A DNA stretch of 57,588 nt from Rhodospirillaceae bacterium. GTDB lineage: Bacteria; Pseudomonadota; Alphaproteobacteria; Thalassobaculales; Thalassobaculaceae. Position numbers and translations under genes: made by a program. The first letter of the stretch is position 1; each line of letters opens with the position of its first letter. Where the stretch lies: NCBI GenBank assembly GCA_002722775.1, contig PBMU01000020.1, forward strand, positions 1 through 57,588. The letters are read 5' to 3'. Positions 40,179-49,196 of the stretch are shown here, piece after piece. Below the pieces are notes generated by a model. The model did not search any database and was not told the origin of the DNA. It saw only the letters and a program-made list of their open reading frames with translations.

Positions 40179-41810
40179 GTGACTGTGATGAGCCTCATTC
40201 CGGAACGAGAGAGTTACGAGGCCTGCTACCGGGATTTTCGTTGGTCGATCCCCGATCGTTTAAACATCGCAAATATCACCTGCGATCGGCAAGCCGCGTG
40301 GCGCCCAGACCAGGTTGGCCTGATCGTTGAGGACGAAATGGGAACCGTTACGCGGTATCGATATCGGGAGATCCGCCAACTCGCGAACCGGCTCGCCAAT
40401 GCATACGCGGCGCTTGGGATCTCTTCAGGTGATCGAATAGCAGTTGTGCTAAGCCAGGGAGTGGAATGCTTGGTCGCCCATCTTGCTGCCTACAAGCTAG
40501 GAGCGATCTCGGTCCCACTTTCCCCACTGTTTGGCCCGGAGGGTTTGTCCCACCGTCTCGTCGATTCGGCCACCAGCCTGGTGGTGACGGACGCTGAGGG
40601 AGCGGCTGCTATTGCGGCCGTGGTCGATGATATTGGGACTTTGCGCGCAATCCTGTCGACTGGGGGTAATGGGCCGGGCGGTGAACTAGATCTCATGGAA
40701 ACACTTTTGAAAGGATCTGATCATTTTGATACCGCAGATACTGCGGCTACGGATCCTGCTGTTTTGATTTATACGTCCGGTACAACTGGCCTACCGAGGG
40801 GGGTATTGCACGCGCATCAGGTCTTACTTGGTCACTTGCCGGGGATGGAATTCTGTCTTGGTTATTTTCCAAAACCCGGCGATTTGTACTGGAGTCCCGC
40901 CGACTGGTCCTGGGTGGCCGGCTTGTTAGACGTGATCCTGCCCGGCTTTTATCACGGTGTTCCAGTGTTAGCGCGCCGTTTTGCGAAGTTCGAAGCAGAG
41001 GCGGCGTTCGACCTGATGGCGCGCCACGGTGTGCGCAATTCTCTTATCACGCCGACAGCGCTTAAGCTGATGCGCCAATCTAGAAGTGAACCAGCGCGGG
41101 GCGTTGTGCTCCGAAGTCTCTGCACCGGGGGCGAGCCGATGGGCACTGAACTGCTGGAGTGGGGTCGATCGGTTTTCGGGCTTTCGATTAATGAGATTTA
41201 CGGTCAAACCGAGGCCAATGTGGTGGTTACCAGCAATGCAGAGGTGATGTCTCCAAGGGCCGGTGCGATCGGCAAAGCTTCACCCGGTCATGTGGTTGAG
41301 ATCGTCGGAGATAACGGACAGGTAGTTGGCCCTGGCGAACAGGGTCAGATCGCGGTTCGCCGCCCGAACCCCGTTATGTTCCTGGAATATTGGCATAGCC
41401 CTAAGGCTACGGCCGAGAAGTTCATCGGTAATTGGTGTCTGACCGGCGACCTTGGCGTGAAGGACCAAGACGGTTACATCGCGTTCCGTGGTCGGGTGGA
41501 CGATGTGATCAATACAAGCGGTTATCGTATCGGACCGGTGGAAATCGAAACTTGCCTGATGCGTCATCCGGACGTGGCGCTTGTGGGGGTCGTGGGGAAA
41601 CCGGATGCAAGTCGCGGCGAGATTATAAAGGCCTTCGTAGTGACTTCTGAGGGTGTCGAAGGATCAGATTCTCTCGCGCACAGCTTACAATCTTTCGTAC
41701 GAAGGCGCCTGGCTGCGTATCAATATCCGCGTGAAATCGCTTTCCTGGATGAAATGCCGGTTACGGTCAGCGGCAAGATCCGTCGAGAGGACTTGCGGGC
41801 TTTGGGTTAG
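40179..41810 (+). CDS. AMP-binding acyl-CoA synthetase (acetyl-CoA synthetase-like)
   Basis: 543 aa; VLIYTSGTTGLPRGVLHAHQ, NEIYGQTEANVV, TGDLGVKDQDGYIAFRGRVDDVINTSGYRIGPVEIE, VSGKIRREDLR. In-frame ATG at 40188 is an alternative start. Confidence 0.94.
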   Translation: MTVMSLIPERESYEACYRDFRWSIPDRLNIANITCDRQAAWRPDQVGLIVEDEMGTVTRYRYREIRQLANRLANAYAALGISSGDRIAVVLSQGVECLVAHLAAYKLGAISVPLSPLFGPEGLSHRLVDSATSLVVTDAEGAAAIAAVVDDIGTLRAILSTGGNGPGGELDLMETLLKGSDHFDTADTAATDPAVLIYTSGTTGLPRGVLHAHQVLLGHLPGMEFCLGYFPKPGDLYWSPADWSWVAGLLDVILPGFYHGVPVLARRFAKFEAEAAFDLMARHGVRNSLITPTALKLMRQSRSEPARGVVLRSLCTGGEPMGTELLEWGRSVFGLSINEIYGQTEANVVVTSNAEVMSPRAGAIGKASPGHVVEIVGDNGQVVGPGEQGQIAVRRPNPVMFLEYWHSPKATAEKFIGNWCLTGDLGVKDQDGYIAFRGRVDDVINTSGYRIGPVEIETCLMRHPDVALVGVVGKPDASRGEIIKAFVVTSEGVEGSDSLAHSLQSFVRRRLAAYQYPREIAFLDEMPVTVSGKIRREDLRALG

Positions 41811-41833
41811 GATGCATGCTGTACCCTCGGCGC

Positions 41834-42640
41834 TTATATTTTCGGGGGTTCACCCAAATCCAAAACCACTCCTGCAAACTCCGGCGCAAGGGCTGGGTAC
41901 CAGTCGGTGACCTTCGGGTCATGGCCCGAAATGAGTCGGTCCAAGCCACCGGCGAGTTCGTTGCAGATCCGATACCCGTCGATCATCACCTTGAGATCGT
42001 AGAAGATCGAGAAAGGCCGCTCTGTCTTAACCTCCTCATATAAGTGAACGGCGTCGGAGGCGAGTAGAATCCAACCACGCCTAGTATGAACGCGCAGTGC
42101 CATCTGCCCGCGCGAGTGTCCGCCGATCAAATGGAATTCGATGCCCGGTGCGACTGAGCATACCTTGTCTTCGTAGAAAGATAGTCGTTCCTCATAAAGT
42201 AACTCTACGAGTTTCTTAGTGTCGCGGGCATGGTAGGCGACCATGAAAGGCCCGTACGTCATATCGGGCCCGGTGATCGAATACATTTCCTCGGCATGGA
42301 TCGAAAAATGCGCGTTGGGAAAATCGTCTAGATTGCCGACGTGGTCGAAATGCGCGTGTGTCAGAAGCACATTTTTCACAGACTTGCGTTCGATCCCAAG
42401 GCGTGAAAGGACGTCCCTGGGTTCAATCAGAAAATTTCGACTTCCTTCACCGGAGAGATCCGAGTTAAATCCGGTGTCAACTACGAAAGTGCCGGCCGGT
42501 CCCTTGATGAGATAGGTAAAGAAATCCAGGCCGCGGATCATCGTGGCTGGATTGCCGCCAAGGAAGGTGGAGCCCTCCGGTCGCTCCTTCTGTTCCGCAT
42601 AGCGGATCGCGTAAACATCATGGACTGGCAGGGTGGTCAT
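41834..42640 (-). CDS. MBL-fold metallohydrolase (N-acyl homoserine lactonase-like)
   Basis: FVVDTGFNSD, LLTHAHFDHVGN (HxHxDH), GGHSRGQMALRVHT; start reassigned to 42640. Confidence 0.88.
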   Translation of the reverse strand: MTTLPVHDVYAIRYAEQKERPEGSTFLGGNPATMIRGLDFFTYLIKGPAGTFVVDTGFNSDLSGEGSRNFLIEPRDVLSRLGIERKSVKNVLLTHAHFDHVGNLDDFPNAHFSIHAEEMYSITGPDMTYGPFMVAYHARDTKKLVELLYEERLSFYEDKVCSVAPGIEFHLIGGHSRGQMALRVHTRRGWILLASDAVHLYEEVKTERPFSIFYDLKVMIDGYRICNELAGGLDRLISGHDPKVTDWYPALAPEFAGVVLDLGEPPKI

Positions 42641-42818
42641 GGTGTCTGATCTCCTTTTAGTGCGGTGAGGGTCTAAGGCCGCTTGCGTGTGGAATAGCAG
42701 CGCGATATGGAACCAGTCCCGCGTTGACGTCAATCTTGGCCCGGCACGCCGCCGCTGGCCTGGCGGCCAATGATCACGAACGTGTCACCATTGGCCGTTT
42801 GATGCGGAGTTAAGGGTC

Positions 42819-44144
42819 ATGGCTCAGCGCCTATTGTATATGCTGATCGAGGAAGATGACCGGGAACTTTCGAGTCGCTCACTTTTGGCCGCGATTGCAA
42901 TTGAATGCGGCTTCAACGTGGTGTTTGTACCGCAGTGGACCGTTTGGCAAAATTGGGAAGCCATGCCTCAGGGCCTAATGTTTTTCAAGGGAAACAACAA
43001 GGCGCAAGCCGTACAAATGCGCGAGGCCAAGGCTCACGGGCATATCGTCGCGTCGATCGAGGAAGAGGCGCTCGGAATCTCGGATTGTCGCGAAGTGCTC
43101 CGCTGTTTCGACGAAAGGATTGCCCGTTACTGTGACTTGTTCCTTGCGAATGGTCTTTTTGAGGCCGATTGCATTGGTCGGGAGTTTCCTAGTGTAACCG
43201 ACCGGATAAGCGTCACCGGTAATCCGAGGACCGATCTCTTGCGGGAGGAATTTGCGGGTGACTTGCGCACCCAGGCTGACGCGATCTGCGCAGAACACGG
43301 CGAGTTCATGCTCGTAAATACCAACTTCTCGACTATCAACCCGCGTGGAGACGACGCGCTGGGAGGCTTCGATTCATGTGTCAGGGTGGGCCTGGTGAAC
43401 CAGAGGGACGATCAAGACATTCAGGATTTCTTTACCTGGTGTGCTTGGGAAAAGGTGAACGTGTCGGCTGTGGGTGAGCTGATGTCAGGACTTTGTGACC
43501 GCCTACCCTGGCCTGTTATCATTCGCCCGCACCCTACCGAAGATCTGGACGTCTGGCATGAGGTCTTTGATGATTGGCAGGGCGTGCAAATTATCCGTGA
43601 GGGGGGTCACCTCGCTTGGACGGCCGCTGCCTCTATTTTGGTTCATCCAGGATGCACGACGGGGGTCGAGGCACTTTTGCTCGGCACGCCGGCACTTAGT
43701 ATAGTCGTCGACGATAATCCCTGGCACTGGATTAATCTGTCCAATCTGGTTAATCCCATCGCTACGGATATCCCTTCTGCGATCGAGACGATCGAGGCCT
43801 TCGCGCGGGGAGATGATCGGATTTCTCCTAGGCGGAACGAGATGCTTGAAAGGTTGAGCCGGCACGTGCACTACCAGCCCAGCCGTTTATGTTCCCAGAT
43901 TGTTGCTGAGGCTCTGGATGGGCTCGACGTCAAACCGGTAGAAGCAAATGTGCTTGGCAAATTTGCCAAGGTGCGAATGGTGGATCCTACGGATGGTAAA
44001 ATCGACCCCGACCGTTTCAACCCAATCGCAGTCGCCGGTATGGTAAATGGCTTTCGCAGGAGTTTGGGGCTAGTCGGATGTGCGAAGGTGTGTGCGGCCG
44101 GCCCGGACCTGCTGCTCTGTGGGCTTTCGGAGCTCGCTACATGA
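42819..44144 (+). CDS. surface carbohydrate biosynthesis protein-like
   Basis: 441 aa; LLYMLIEEDDRELSSRSLLAAIAIECGFNVVF, ASIEEEALGI, SVTGNPRTDLLREEF, VHPGCTTGVEALLLGTPALSIV. Confidence 0.8.
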   Translation: MAQRLLYMLIEEDDRELSSRSLLAAIAIECGFNVVFVPQWTVWQNWEAMPQGLMFFKGNNKAQAVQMREAKAHGHIVASIEEEALGISDCREVLRCFDERIARYCDLFLANGLFEADCIGREFPSVTDRISVTGNPRTDLLREEFAGDLRTQADAICAEHGEFMLVNTNFSTINPRGDDALGGFDSCVRVGLVNQRDDQDIQDFFTWCAWEKVNVSAVGELMSGLCDRLPWPVIIRPHPTEDLDVWHEVFDDWQGVQIIREGGHLAWTAAASILVHPGCTTGVEALLLGTPALSIVVDDNPWHWINLSNLVNPIATDIPSAIETIEAFARGDDRISPRRNEMLERLSRHVHYQPSRLCSQIVAEALDGLDVKPVEANVLGKFAKVRMVDPTDGKIDPDRFNPIAVAGMVNGFRRSLGLVGCAKVCAAGPDLLLCGLSELAT

Positions 44145-45061
44145 ACAGGATCGATCTTGCGCCTTTGATAAAGCGGGCCAATGAACTGTTGTTTGGGCAG
44201 CGCTGGGCGGAAGCGGTTCAGGTACTCCGACGAATACTCATCGTCTGGCCAAATTGGACCGATGGGAGCCGCGAATTCACTCGCGCGATGGCCCATATGA
44301 AAGCTCCACCAGTGGTCAGTCGATTGCTTCGTCAGTCATCTTGGATGAGACCGGACGACGACCGTTTACATAAACTCGCCATGAATACTGCTTACCGTAT
44401 TCGAAATTTGAAGGATGCACGTATTGCAGCTCGAAGAATGGTTGCGCTTGATCCTAGCAATCATACAGCGTTGGGTATGATCGCGCTGATCGCCACGAAC
44501 GGCAAAGACTATTGTGATGCCGAGGCGGTGCACGAGCGAATGAAGTGCGTCTTACCCCTGACCTTCGTTGATCTCCAGGCTCACCTTTTTGGGTTGTTGA
44601 ATCGAGGGTTGCTGAGCCGCGCCGAGCCGGTAGCTCGTCGACTTTTGGTCGAACGACCGAACGGTGACACCGCGGTTAAGGCGATGGCGAGCATTCTGTC
44701 ACAACGACGATGTCATGAGGTCGCCTATAGTTGGTGTTCGCGCCTCCAAGTTCTGCGACCGGATGATCCGGAAATTCTTTGTGCGAATGCCCGGATCACC
44801 CTTGTGTGCCGGATGCTCGGAATTTCGAACCGTTTTGCCCGTCGAGCCATTGTGATCCAACCCAATATGGGAGAGGCATACATCGATCTCGCTCGGCCGT
44901 CATGGAAGCGTGAGGAGCGTGACGTTGCCGAATTGGCGCTCGCCCGCGCGGTTGTGATCGAACCAGCGTTAGCTTTGCGGAGCCGTATTCTGCGGCTAAC
45001 CGCGACCCGGTCTACCTTTGCCCGCGCGTTTCAAAGAAACAACGTCAGCACTCCGGTGTAG
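44141..45061 (+). CDS. tetratricopeptide-repeat-like protein
   Basis: ATGA overlap with the preceding stop; helical repeats (FGQRWAEAVQVLRRILIVWPN..., LKDARIAARRMVALDPSNHTALGMIALI...). ORF track start 44078 overlaps the upstream gene. Confidence 0.7.
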   Translation: MNRIDLAPLIKRANELLFGQRWAEAVQVLRRILIVWPNWTDGSREFTRAMAHMKAPPVVSRLLRQSSWMRPDDDRLHKLAMNTAYRIRNLKDARIAARRMVALDPSNHTALGMIALIATNGKDYCDAEAVHERMKCVLPLTFVDLQAHLFGLLNRGLLSRAEPVARRLLVERPNGDTAVKAMASILSQRRCHEVAYSWCSRLQVLRPDDPEILCANARITLVCRMLGISNRFARRAIVIQPNMGEAYIDLARPSWKREERDVAELALARAVVIEPALALRSRILRLTATRSTFARAFQRNNVSTPV

Positions 45062-46152
45062 GCATAGATACGATCGCGACTGATCTCGCCATTCGCGAAA
45101 AACCCAATCATCGGAAAATCTCCCAAAATTTCGCGAATGATGTCAGTCTCGCGTTCTGGTTGTTGGAACTGATTTGGTCCCCGAGCTGCGCAAGAAATAT
45201 AGATCCCGCCCCGAATTGGCTTGTTTTCGATCCGACGTTTTAGGTCTAGGGTCATGCGCCTCATGTCTCTGACGGCGTTTTCTCGATCACGCCGACAGAA
45301 TAAGATTTGGTCGCCCGGCTCGAGCGAGGCGGCGATTGCGATTAATTTCTGGTCGGCATCGATACCGACCAGATTGCGAACCGTATAATCCGCCGTGTCC
45401 GAGCCTGGCACCGGTAATGCGGCGAAGATCAATCCGCTGCAGCTTTGCAGATCTTCTGAGAGTTCAGCGCCGATGTCCTGCTTAAATAAGTCGAGTGCCG
45501 GCTGACCATCGAGTTCGATCAGAATGTTATTTTGGCATTGGGTTATTTCGTGCGGCTTGGAAAGGGGTGTACAGCCCTGGCTGAGGCCTGTCGCAATCTC
45601 GATCGAGGTCGGCGAAAACGCGACCCCGCTTATACACCCGCTGGTACCATTGGCCAGATGTGGCGTCTCGCCTGATGCAGCAGTGAGCCCGCCGATCAGA
45701 AAGCCACCGGAATTTGCAAAGGACCGAACCGCGCCCGCCGCTTCGGGATGGCGCGGATCCACATGAGTCAACGCTAGAGGCATCGAGGCCTCGGCAACCC
45801 AGGCAGAGTGTTCCGACACCAATGTGGATCCGACCGAGCTATCTCCGGCAAACAAACGGTAAGCGTTCACATCCAAGTTTAGGATCAAAGCGGCAGCGCC
45901 CGCCTCACCGAAATATTCAGCGTCATTTCCTATTACGCCGTAGCCTGAGGCCGCGACCCAGTCTTCGACTTCGGTTCGCTCTTTCAAGAAGACGGTCATC
46001 GCGCTGAGTTTCTCTGCGAAGGTTTCTCCAGTGTACAGAATGCCCAGTTTCCCTCCTGTGCCAGCGACTAAACTGGCCAACTCCTCGGCATTTTCCCGCC
46101 ATTTGGGTGCTTGACTCAAAGCGGAACTAAACAGCTTGGTTTCGTTGGTCAT
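45031..46152 (-). CDS. FIST N-/C-domain signal transduction-type protein
   Basis: ~374 aa; GKLGILYTGETFAEKLSAMTVFLKERTEVEDWVAASGYGVIGNDAEYF; C-terminal GDQILFCRRDRENAVRDMRRM, GGIYISCAARGPN, FPMIGFFANGEISRDRIYAYTGVLTLF. Confidence 0.85.
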   Translation of the reverse strand: MTNETKLFSSALSQAPKWRENAEELASLVAGTGGKLGILYTGETFAEKLSAMTVFLKERTEVEDWVAASGYGVIGNDAEYFGEAGAAALILNLDVNAYRLFAGDSSVGSTLVSEHSAWVAEASMPLALTHVDPRHPEAAGAVRSFANSGGFLIGGLTAASGETPHLANGTSGCISGVAFSPTSIEIATGLSQGCTPLSKPHEITQCQNNILIELDGQPALDLFKQDIGAELSEDLQSCSGLIFAALPVPGSDTADYTVRNLVGIDADQKLIAIAASLEPGDQILFCRRDRENAVRDMRRMTLDLKRRIENKPIRGGIYISCAARGPNQFQQPERETDIIREILGDFPMIGFFANGEISRDRIYAYTGVLTLFL

Positions 46153-46563
46153 CCTCGTGCTCCGCCTAAACAATTTCGTCCGGTCATGGCCATTTACTCA
46201 TCCACGCTAACCGGACGCGGAATGCGGCAGTCACGACTTCGAAGACTTTGTTGATCATGGTCTATACTGTCACACCGACAAGCGCTAGAAGTGATCTCAA
46301 CACCAGCAGGGACATCAGTCCCAACAACTTAACCAACATTGCAACCAGCCAGCGCCTAGCCTCGTATCATAGTGTCACTGTCCTTCAGCCCATGTGTGTT
46401 GGGATCAAGGAGGGAGTGCCAGAACCCACGAGTTTTACTGTAAATCCCGCGGCGTTCCGCTCTGCTCTTTATTTGGCTAACGAATCTGAACAAATGTGCA
46501 CCCGTCCGATCGACAACCACTTACAAGGTGACGAATCTAGAGATCAACGCCTGCACAATTACT

Positions 46564-47307
46564 TTATACAGTCGCGTTGGCCAGAAGGTCGCCCCGGTAG
46601 TCGGTGATCGGCTGCGGTGGGTGTTTAAATTTCCGGACTTTGGATTGAGCGAGACCCATAGACACCAAGGTTTGCACGGTGTGCACAGCGGCGACGACCG
46701 GGTCGATCACAGGCACGCCCGAGGATTTTGACAACTCGCGATCATAGTCACAAAGCCCGGCGCAAGCGAGAATCACTACCTCGGCTTTGTCCTCGGTGAC
46801 TATCGCCTTCACTTGTATGGTTAGATCCCTAAGAGCTCGTTCGCGATCGATTGCTGCTTTCTCGACATTGATGTTGATGGCGCGCACCGATGCGCATTTT
46901 GCTTCGAAGCCATGTAGGCGGATGATGTCCTCCTGGTATGGGATGAACTGCTCGAGCATCGTGAGCGTACTGAAACGGTGACCGAGCAGACAAGCGAGTG
47001 CCATTGATGCTTCAGATATTGATACCACTGGGATGTCTAACACCTCTTTCAGCGCCCCGATTCCAACATTACCGAACCCAGCCAGTACGACCCCGTCGAA
47101 AGGCTCGGCCTCAATCCGCCGTCGCACAGCCTCGATCATATGCGGTGCGCTCATGTAGTCGCCATAGGCGCTGTCAATGTTTCTCGTCCCGCCGGGTGAT
47201 CGCATGCCGGATAATTCGGTGCGAGTGAGCGCGGCTCGCTCGGCCGAACGCATGATGACGTCCAAAACGATTTCAGAGGTATTCGGATTGACAATCAGAA
47301 TCTTCAC
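46564..47307 (-). CDS. aspartate/glutamate/hydantoin racemase family protein
   Basis: 247 aa; MKILIVNPNTSEIVLDVI, GVVLAGFGNVGIGALKEVLDIPVVSISEAS, VVILACAGLCDYDRELSKSSGVPVIDPV. Confidence 0.9.
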   Translation of the reverse strand: MKILIVNPNTSEIVLDVIMRSAERAALTRTELSGMRSPGGTRNIDSAYGDYMSAPHMIEAVRRRIEAEPFDGVVLAGFGNVGIGALKEVLDIPVVSISEASMALACLLGHRFSTLTMLEQFIPYQEDIIRLHGFEAKCASVRAININVEKAAIDRERALRDLTIQVKAIVTEDKAEVVILACAGLCDYDRELSKSSGVPVIDPVVAAVHTVQTLVSMGLAQSKVRKFKHPPQPITDYRGDLLANATV

Positions 47308-47398
47308 GGCTCCATCCCCGGACGAAAATTAATCTGGGTAATCTAGCAGGCCGGCGTTTTAGGGAATAGGGGAGGGAATTCGGTTGTCCGGTCTGGCC

Positions 47399-47918
47399 TT
47401 ATTTGGGCAACACCCTTTCCAAGGCGGTGATTAGTTTACCGACTCCGGCTTCGCGGTGGGCCGACCTAGTCGAAAGCCGTGCAGCCGGGGTTAAGCAGGA
47501 TCTTGTGAAAGTTCTATTGTATTCTCGACGCAATACCGAATTCGTTAGCGGCCCATTTGTAGAATGGGTGCACGTTGGCACCGTTAACCTCTTGTTTTCC
47601 CGTCATTGGAAAGTTGATGCTGAAAATGATTACACGGAACTTCCTGATTTCGGCGTCACTGGCTGGCTCTTGTTTGTCAAAATCGTTGGACGGTACGCCG
47701 AGTACAATGAGGCCGCGTTCACGTTAGCGTTCCGATAGGTTTTGCAGGTTCACATATTGTTGGGCAAAGTCGCAGTGCAATGCAGTGTTAACAACCAGCA
47801 CCGCTTTGTCCCTATAATTGGCGAGCGGGAGGGGTTTGCCCTCAATCGGTTTAAAACTGAACTGATAGGCGGTATCAGCTTGAACAGGGGCGGTTCCCAA
47901 AAAGCCAATTGCTATCAT
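47399..47918 (-). pseudogene. glutathione peroxidase remnant
   Basis: Reading through stops: ADTAYQFSFKPIEGKPLPLANYRDKAVLVVNTALHCDFAQQYVNLQNLSER*RERGLIVLGVPSNDFDKQEPASDAEI...INFPMTGKQEVNGANVHPFYKWAANEFGIASRIQ*NFHKILLNP...; the tail GKLITALERVLPK lies in another frame. Confidence 0.9.
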
Positions 47919-47985
47919 AGTAACTGTCGCCCATTTCTACGTCCCTAACCTTTCTAGGTTTACTGCGGCGACTGGGGATTTTGGG

Positions 47986-48894
47986 TCAACGCCAAAGCAG
48001 GAGTACTAAGATGCCGGCGACCACTGCCAGGATCCCCAAGATTTCTTTGGCGTTGCTGCGTTCCTTGAATAACAGGTAGGAAGCCAGGAACGTGAAGACT
48101 AGTTCGATCTGTCCCAGTGCCCGGACATAGGCTACGTTCTGGATAGTCATCGCGGTGAACCAACAGGCCGATCCGATCATGCCACTCAAGCCCACGAGGC
48201 TTGCTATCCGCCAGTTCTTGATCACAGCGGTGATTTGACCAGGCTCGCGAATTCTTAGATAGATGCTCATTATTAGGGCTTGAAAAAGGGTGACGCAGGC
48301 GAGCGTATAGGCGGCTTGCATTATAAACCCCTCACCCCCTAGCGAGAGAGCAGCTGCGCGGTAGGATACAGCAGACATCCCGAAGAACGCGCCCGACGCA
48401 ATTCCGATCAATGCGGTTTTTTCGGTGAGCGAGGTGAAAAGGCTGGCTAAACCGGATTCCTGACGTGCCATGGAAATCGCCATTACACCGACAAGGCTTA
48501 CCAGAATCCCAATGATAGCGCCTGTGCTCAACGGGTCTCCCAGGATAACCAGGCCAAATACAGCGGCTTGGATGGTGTCCGTTTTGGAGTAGGTGGTTCC
48601 GGCTGCAAAGTTCCGGAACGAGAAGAGATAAACAAGCAGAGCCGTCGCTAGGATCTGAGTTAAGCCGCCAAGCGTGCCGTAGAAGGCGAACTTCAGGTTA
48701 GGATAGGGAAGGGAAAACCCGAAACCCGTATGCAGTCCATAGGCGTAAAGGGACGCTAGAGGAACGGCATAAAAAAAGCGGACATATGTAGCTCCACCGG
48801 TGCTAAGCCGCGACTTCAAATGCTTCTGCAGCGCCGAACGGACGTTCTGTGAGAACGCCGCCAAAATTGTAATAGGGATCCAAAGTTCGAACAT
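47986..48894 (-). CDS. DMT family (EamA) transporter
   Basis: 302 aa, ~10 hydrophobic segments, duplicated EamA-type halves; C-terminus ALGQIELVFTFLASYLLFKERSNAKEILGILAVVAGILVLLL. Confidence 0.88.
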   Translation of the reverse strand: MFELWIPITILAAFSQNVRSALQKHLKSRLSTGGATYVRFFYAVPLASLYAYGLHTGFGFSLPYPNLKFAFYGTLGGLTQILATALLVYLFSFRNFAAGTTYSKTDTIQAAVFGLVILGDPLSTGAIIGILVSLVGVMAISMARQESGLASLFTSLTEKTALIGIASGAFFGMSAVSYRAAALSLGGEGFIMQAAYTLACVTLFQALIMSIYLRIREPGQITAVIKNWRIASLVGLSGMIGSACWFTAMTIQNVAYVRALGQIELVFTFLASYLLFKERSNAKEILGILAVVAGILVLLLWR

Positions 48895-49196
48895 CGTGTG
48901 CCTTCGACAAGTCCCGCGTGGGCTGGCTGTCTACTTCGGGGGCATTGGGATTGCAAAGTCAAGGTGACGGAGTTTCATGCTTTGAGGCGAGTGTTCTTTT
49001 AAGGGGCTTGGTGCCCGGATATATCCAAGGCGCTTTACCCCCAACACATATGATGTGAAACACCTATTTGATTCAAACACGTTTATGACCCTGATTTTGA
49101 GCTTTTCATGAGGCGCAAATCGGTGCGTCTCTTGATGTCCGGACTTCAGCGTGACTAAGTATAACTACGAAAAGCGACCTAGCCCTTTTTCAGGCC

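Noticed and set aside
46248-46607. 119-aa plus-strand ORF upstream of and antisense to the racemase 3' end.
   Set aside because: Low-information composition and overlap with a well-supported gene; probably spurious.
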